Assembly (NCBI GenBank): GCA_905331475.1
Contig: CAJNYU010000289.1
Location: forward strand, 124,001-188,000
Length of the DNA stretch: 64,000 nt
Direction: 5' to 3'
Origin: Rotaria socialis
Taxonomy: Eukaryota > Rotifera > Eurotatoria > Philodinida > Philodinidae
Program-made: the position numbers and the translations under genes
In this document: piece after piece, positions 61,792 to 64,000 of the stretch
Layout of the letters: every line of letters begins with the position of its first letter
How positions within the stretch are numbered: position 1 is the stretch's first letter
Notes under the pieces: generated by a model
The model's database searches: none
What the model was told of the DNA's origin: nothing
What the model saw: only the letters and a program-made list of their open reading frames with translations

Positions 61792-61797
61792 TTGTAT

Positions 61798-62139
61798 TCA
61801 AAGAAAAAACATCATGATCATTACACCCACACCCACACCAAAACGAGTATTAACTGCAGGGTTTATGTTTACATGAGGAGCATGAGCTCCAGGATTTGCA
61901 GCATTGTTTAGTGAATGAGCTGCATCCAAGCGAAATACTGGTTGAGGCTTTCCAACTGCCGGATTTGTTAACACATTGACCTTACAAGGTTTTGCTGCAT
62001 CGCTCGTGGGATTTATGCGCATTTGAAACCCTCTTGTACCAGCTTTCGCACCAATGCAACCATCTGCTGTGCATTCGGCAGCATCGCTAACAATTTCATA
62101 TGCTTTTGACATTTTGGGATCAACAAAAGAAACACACAA
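61798..62139 (-). CDS. Open frame ending in telomeric repeat, unknown family
   Basis: A 113-codon frame (likely start MSKAYEIV at 62112 or the upstream ATG at 62139). It reads GCIGAKAGTRGFQMRINPTS and VFRLDAAHSLNNAANPGAHA, then VNINPAVNTRF. It then passes directly into GVGVGV, encoded by the C-strand telomeric block, and a chance hydrophobic tail to a stop at 61798. It is therefore probably a 3'-truncated gene. The codon use is more GC-rich than the surroundings. The Ala/Asn/Pro-rich segment is weakly reminiscent of C-terminal domains of bacterial polymorphic secreted proteins, suggesting transfer, but I cannot confirm the family. Confidence 0.45.
   Translation of the reverse strand: MCVSFVDPKMSKAYEIVSDAAECTADGCIGAKAGTRGFQMRINPTSDAAKPCKVNVLTNPAVGKPQPVFRLDAAHSLNNAANPGAHAPHVNINPAVNTRFGVGVGVMIMMFFL
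61823..61839 (-). repeat. Interstitial telomere-type repeat, C-strand
   Basis: acacccacacccacacc: the same repeat in opposite orientation, 31 bases after the G-strand block, fused to the 3' end of the next open frame. Confidence 0.8.
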
Positions 62140-62250
62140 GAATTCACCAGCTCTAGAGAAAAATTAATTTCAGCTTTCAAATTTTTATTGAAAAAACAAT
62201 CAAGAAGTTTTGAAGAAAAAATTAAGGCTTCCTCAGATTTATTAAGGATT

Positions 62251-62301
62251 TGTGGATGTGGGTGTAGGTGGGTATCCATATGGGTGAGGGTGTGGGGGTG
62301 T
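62251..62301 (+). repeat. Degenerate telomere-type repeats
   Basis: Variants of TGTGGG (tgtggatgtgggtgtaggtg, gggtgagggtgtgggggtg) running into the conserved junction motif described next. Confidence 0.65.
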
Positions 62302-62351
62302 TTTTGTAAGCAACCATGACGTGTTTCAACCTTACTTAATGGTCTCATTAG
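62302..62351 (-). repeat. Telomere-adjacent motif, copy 1 (inverted)
   Basis: Reverse complement of gagaccattaagtaaggttg-aaacacgtcatggttgctta; adjoins telomeric repeats on its far side, as do the two direct copies near 63.0 and 63.2 kb. Confidence 0.75.
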
Positions 62352-62378
62352 AAAATTAATCAAGCAAAGTAGTTTTTT

Positions 62379-62453
62379 GTGTGGGTGTGGGTGTGGGTGT
62401 GGGTGTGGGTGTGGGTGTGGGTGTGGGTGTGGGTGTGGGTGTGGGTGTGGGGG
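62379..62453 (+). repeat. Interstitial telomere repeat (TGTGGG)12
   Basis: About twelve near-perfect copies of the hexamer, on the G-strand. This is the repeat unit reported for telomeres of bdelloid rotifers. The frame open through it is a by-product. Confidence 0.92.
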
Positions 62454-62466
62454 TAAAGAAGAAGCT

Positions 62467-62485
62467 CACACCCACACCCACACCC
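62467..62485 (-). repeat. Interstitial telomere repeat, C-strand
   Basis: cacacccacacccacaccc, three units in the opposite orientation, 13 bases after the G-strand array. Confidence 0.88.
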
Positions 62486-62558
62486 GCAATGTTTATAATA
62501 ATGAATTAGATTTTTTGTATTTAGTTTTAAATTTTGTAAAAAACTTTTTTGAACTTGG

Positions 62559-62618
62559 ATAGAGCTTTAGCCAACTGATGAGTCCTTTTGCAGAGACGAA
62601 ACGCGTCTTGGTAGCTAT
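62559..62618 (+). ncRNA. Hammerhead ribozyme motif (type I, minimal stem III)
   Basis: The catalytic core is complete and ordered: CTGATGA (62575-62581), stem II gtc...gac with a 10-base loop, GAAA (62598-62601), a one-to-two base-pair stem III (AC-GC-GT) and the cleavage triplet GTC ending at 62607. Stem I pairs ccaa (62571-62574) with ttgg (62608-62611) and, after an internal loop, agct (62562-62565) with agct (62613-62616). The very short stem III is the form described in Penelope-like retroelements, some of which attach to bdelloid telomeres. It lies about 75 bases from a telomeric block, which supports a retroelement remnant. Activity is not shown by sequence. Confidence 0.8.
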
Positions 62619-62998
62619 AACACATACCCACACTACTGTAAAACAATTCTTACATTACTTTCGAGTAACAGTTTAGAATTAACCTTGTTTCGAAAATTTT
62701 CTTTTGAATTTTTTTCGTTATGAGTGCCATTTGAAAAAATCTCGTTGTTGAGACGAAATATCGATATGATGGTAGCTTAACACACCTATTTGAATAATTT
62801 TACAAATTCAAAACCCATCTGATGATTCTTTCTGTCGAGATAGAATCTAGGTAATGTTTGCTAAAACCATCAATATTTCATTCAGTATCTAATATTATAA
62901 AGAACATTCAATGAAATTACTTGATGAACACGTAGGCTTTAATTTATTTGTGATATATTCGATCACCTGGTTAGTAATAACCTGACAAACCATCTGGT
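62619..62998. other. Probable retroelement remnant, non-coding
   Basis: AT-rich sequence downstream of the hammerhead motif. It contains small hairpins (ctcgttgttgag near 62743; gattct/agaatc near 62822-62848) and no open frame. By position it could be the terminal repeat region of a Penelope-like element. Confidence 0.35.
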
Positions 62999-63054
62999 GA
63001 GACCATTAAACACAGTCAAAATGCGTCATAGTTGCTTATCAAAAGACACCCCTT
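62999..63054 (+). repeat. Telomere-adjacent motif, copy 2 (diverged)
   Basis: gagaccattaaacacagtca, then a segment like gcgtcatagttgcttatc, then acaccc: about three quarters identical to copies 1 and 3 and likewise ending at a telomere-like word. Confidence 0.6.
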
Positions 63055-63178
63055 TTTTATATTATAAAGACATACTATCGTTTCATTCGAAAGTGTATAG
63101 GTCAATTACATAAGGATGCATTGTTTGTGATTTCAGGATCATCAAGAAACAAAATTCATATGTATTTTAATCAAACTG

Positions 63179-63244
63179 TCTAATGAGACCATTAAGTAAG
63201 GTTGAAACACGTCATGGTTGCTTACAAAAACACACCCACACAAA
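63179..63244 (+). repeat. Telomere-adjacent motif, copy 3, plus telomeric stub
   Basis: gagaccattaagtaaggttg and following bases are the direct counterpart of inverted copy 1, followed by cacacccacaca (C-strand telomere-type). Confidence 0.75.
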
Positions 63245-63260
63245 AAACTACTTTGCTTGA

Positions 63261-63800
63261 TTAATTTTCACCACAGTCTGCACATACAACCTGGACACCG
63301 GAGTTCGTTGAAGGATTCATGTTAGATTCAGCCCAAAAGCTTCCAGTCTGACATTCAGCCAAATTCATTGCGTCTGCCTTGCATGCAAAACTACTTAACA
63401 TAAATGAACATGTTCGTTTTGCACTTTTGCCATCAGGACAGGTAAAAAGACAGTCCTCATGCGGAGTCCAGTATACTCTCGCATTTACAGTATATTCGCT
63501 ACAACCAAGCGAACGACAAACTGTTGTGGCAGCGGCTGAAGGAAGCGTAGTACCTACGAAGACCATGCCTTCAAATGAAATTTCATCGGTGCTGTTCGCC
63601 AGACGCATATGTGCACGGAGCTTTAACGGATGGTAACCAGTAACATCAATTGATATTAATCGTCCTGGATAACTGCCTGTGCTAAATGTACGTGGATCAC
63701 AAGGTGGAACAGCCCCTAATACCGATGAAAGTAGTACAATCCATCCAAGCAAGATAATGAGCGACATATTCTTTAAATGTAATAGAAAAAAGTAGCTCAT
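63261..63800 (-). CDS. Secreted SRCR-like cysteine-rich protein
   Basis: One frame of up to 179 residues. A signal peptide starts at Met 63767 (MSLIILLGWIVLLSSVLGA); the longer start at 63800 adds MSYFFLLHLKN. The mature part has a scavenger-receptor cysteine-rich pattern: AAATTVCRSLGCSEYTV, then FACKADAMNLAECQTGSFW and NSGVQVVCADC. These match the VVCRxLGC, the cysteine pair before the tryptophan, and the final V-V-C of SRCR domains. The coding end (GEN, stop at 63261-63263) lies in a 27-base segment that also occurs, in opposite orientation, at about 62352-62378 next to the (TGTGGG)12 array. The native 3' end may therefore have been replaced by telomere-associated sequence. SRCR proteins bind microbial surfaces; the role here is inferred. 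Confidence 0.6.
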   Translation of the reverse strand: MSYFFLLHLKNMSLIILLGWIVLLSSVLGAVPPCDPRTFSTGSYPGRLISIDVTGYHPLKLRAHMRLANSTDEISFEGMVFVGTTLPSAAATTVCRSLGCSEYTVNARVYWTPHEDCLFTCPDGKSAKRTCSFMLSSFACKADAMNLAECQTGSFWAESNMNPSTNSGVQVVCADCGEN

Positions 63801-64000
63801 TTCGAAATAAATTCAACGCACCTACCGGAAGTCTGTTTGATAGAAAATCTGAATGCAAGAAGCAGTTGAAACGAAATGGAATATTTTTATTTTGAATTCG
63901 AGAGAACACTAAATGCCTTTTTAAAAAAGAAATCTGCTTTGCATATAATCAAATTTCCTCTCTTCTCTTCTCTTTTCCCCGAAATTGACAGATGTATTTG
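63801..64000. other. 5' flank of SRCR-like gene
   Basis: No gene seen; a (TC)n-like tract lies near 63957-63976. Confidence 0.35.

Noticed and set aside
62013-62363. 116-codon minus-strand frame
   Set aside because: Out of frame with the more plausible 61798-62139 frame and its N-terminal half translates the degenerate telomeric repeats.
62377-62562. Cys-Gly repeat frame
   Set aside because: Produced by translating the TGTGGG array; not a protein.
62806-62850. Second hammerhead-like ctgatga near 62.8 kb
   Set aside because: The word is followed by a simple hairpin but no GAAA core or cleavage triplet in place.
1-64000. CRISPR arrays, operons, bacterial ribosome-binding sites
   Set aside because: The window is eukaryotic with spliceosomal introns; no regularly spaced direct repeats of the CRISPR type were seen.

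Overview
The window looks like a nuclear contig of a bdelloid rotifer (Adineta/Rotaria-like). It is AT-rich, and most genes carry short GT-AG introns of about 50-70 bases with a few long ones. The gene set is clearly animal: a nicotinic receptor subunit, CASC3, SPATA4, an Sp-family zinc-finger factor, and a nuclear receptor with two DNA-binding domains of the lophotrochozoan type. At least one intronless gene looks bacterial in origin. The right end carries (TGTGGG)n repeats, the telomere repeat type known from bdelloids. Species cannot be fixed from sequence alone.

Positions 1-51 kb are a gene-rich arm. In order they hold: a small unknown gene (341-928, +); a beta-pore-forming ETX/MTX2-fold gene (1103-4087, -); an alpha-type nicotinic acetylcholine receptor subunit (5720-9648, -); CASC3/Barentsz (11345-13839, -) head-to-head with SPATA4 (14170-15668, +); an SGNH hydrolase (16065-16940, +) converging on mitochondrial ribosomal protein L50 (17249-17941, -); a bacterial-type diaminopropionate ammonia-lyase (21242-22411, +); a five-MAM/LDLa membrane protein (24118-28853, +); a small secreted protein; C1QBP; TIMM8 head-to-head with the p23 co-chaperone; METTL6; a signal-peptide/SAM-domain protein; a bZIP factor; a two-DBD nuclear receptor (43276-45904, +); and an Sp6-9-type transcription factor (49291-50931, +). 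Housekeeping mitochondrial genes (MRPL50, C1QBP, TIMM8) and RNA-biology genes (CASC3, METTL6) are interspersed without operon-like logic, but two close divergent promoters are visible.

From about 52 kb the character changes to a mobile-element-rich, subtelomere-like region. A macin antimicrobial-peptide gene is cut by a 1.26 kb hAT-like element with a perfect 8-bp target duplication. Foldback/MITE elements follow, then a decayed IS630/Tc1-mariner-type transposon with inverted repeats of about 0.6 kb. Last comes a mosaic of gene fragments separated by telomere-type repeats, several in head-to-head orientation (G-strand, short spacer, C-strand). A hammerhead ribozyme motif lies about 75 bases from one of these junctions, as expected for Penelope-like (Athena/terminon-type) retroelements. 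The window ends in an SRCR-like secreted protein gene.

The most noteworthy items are the head-to-head telomeric junctions with the adjacent ribozyme, the interrupted macin gene, the two-DBD nuclear receptor, the p23 gene whose start codon is split by an intron, and an assembly-type foldback with an N in the Thr-rich repeat of the MAM protein.
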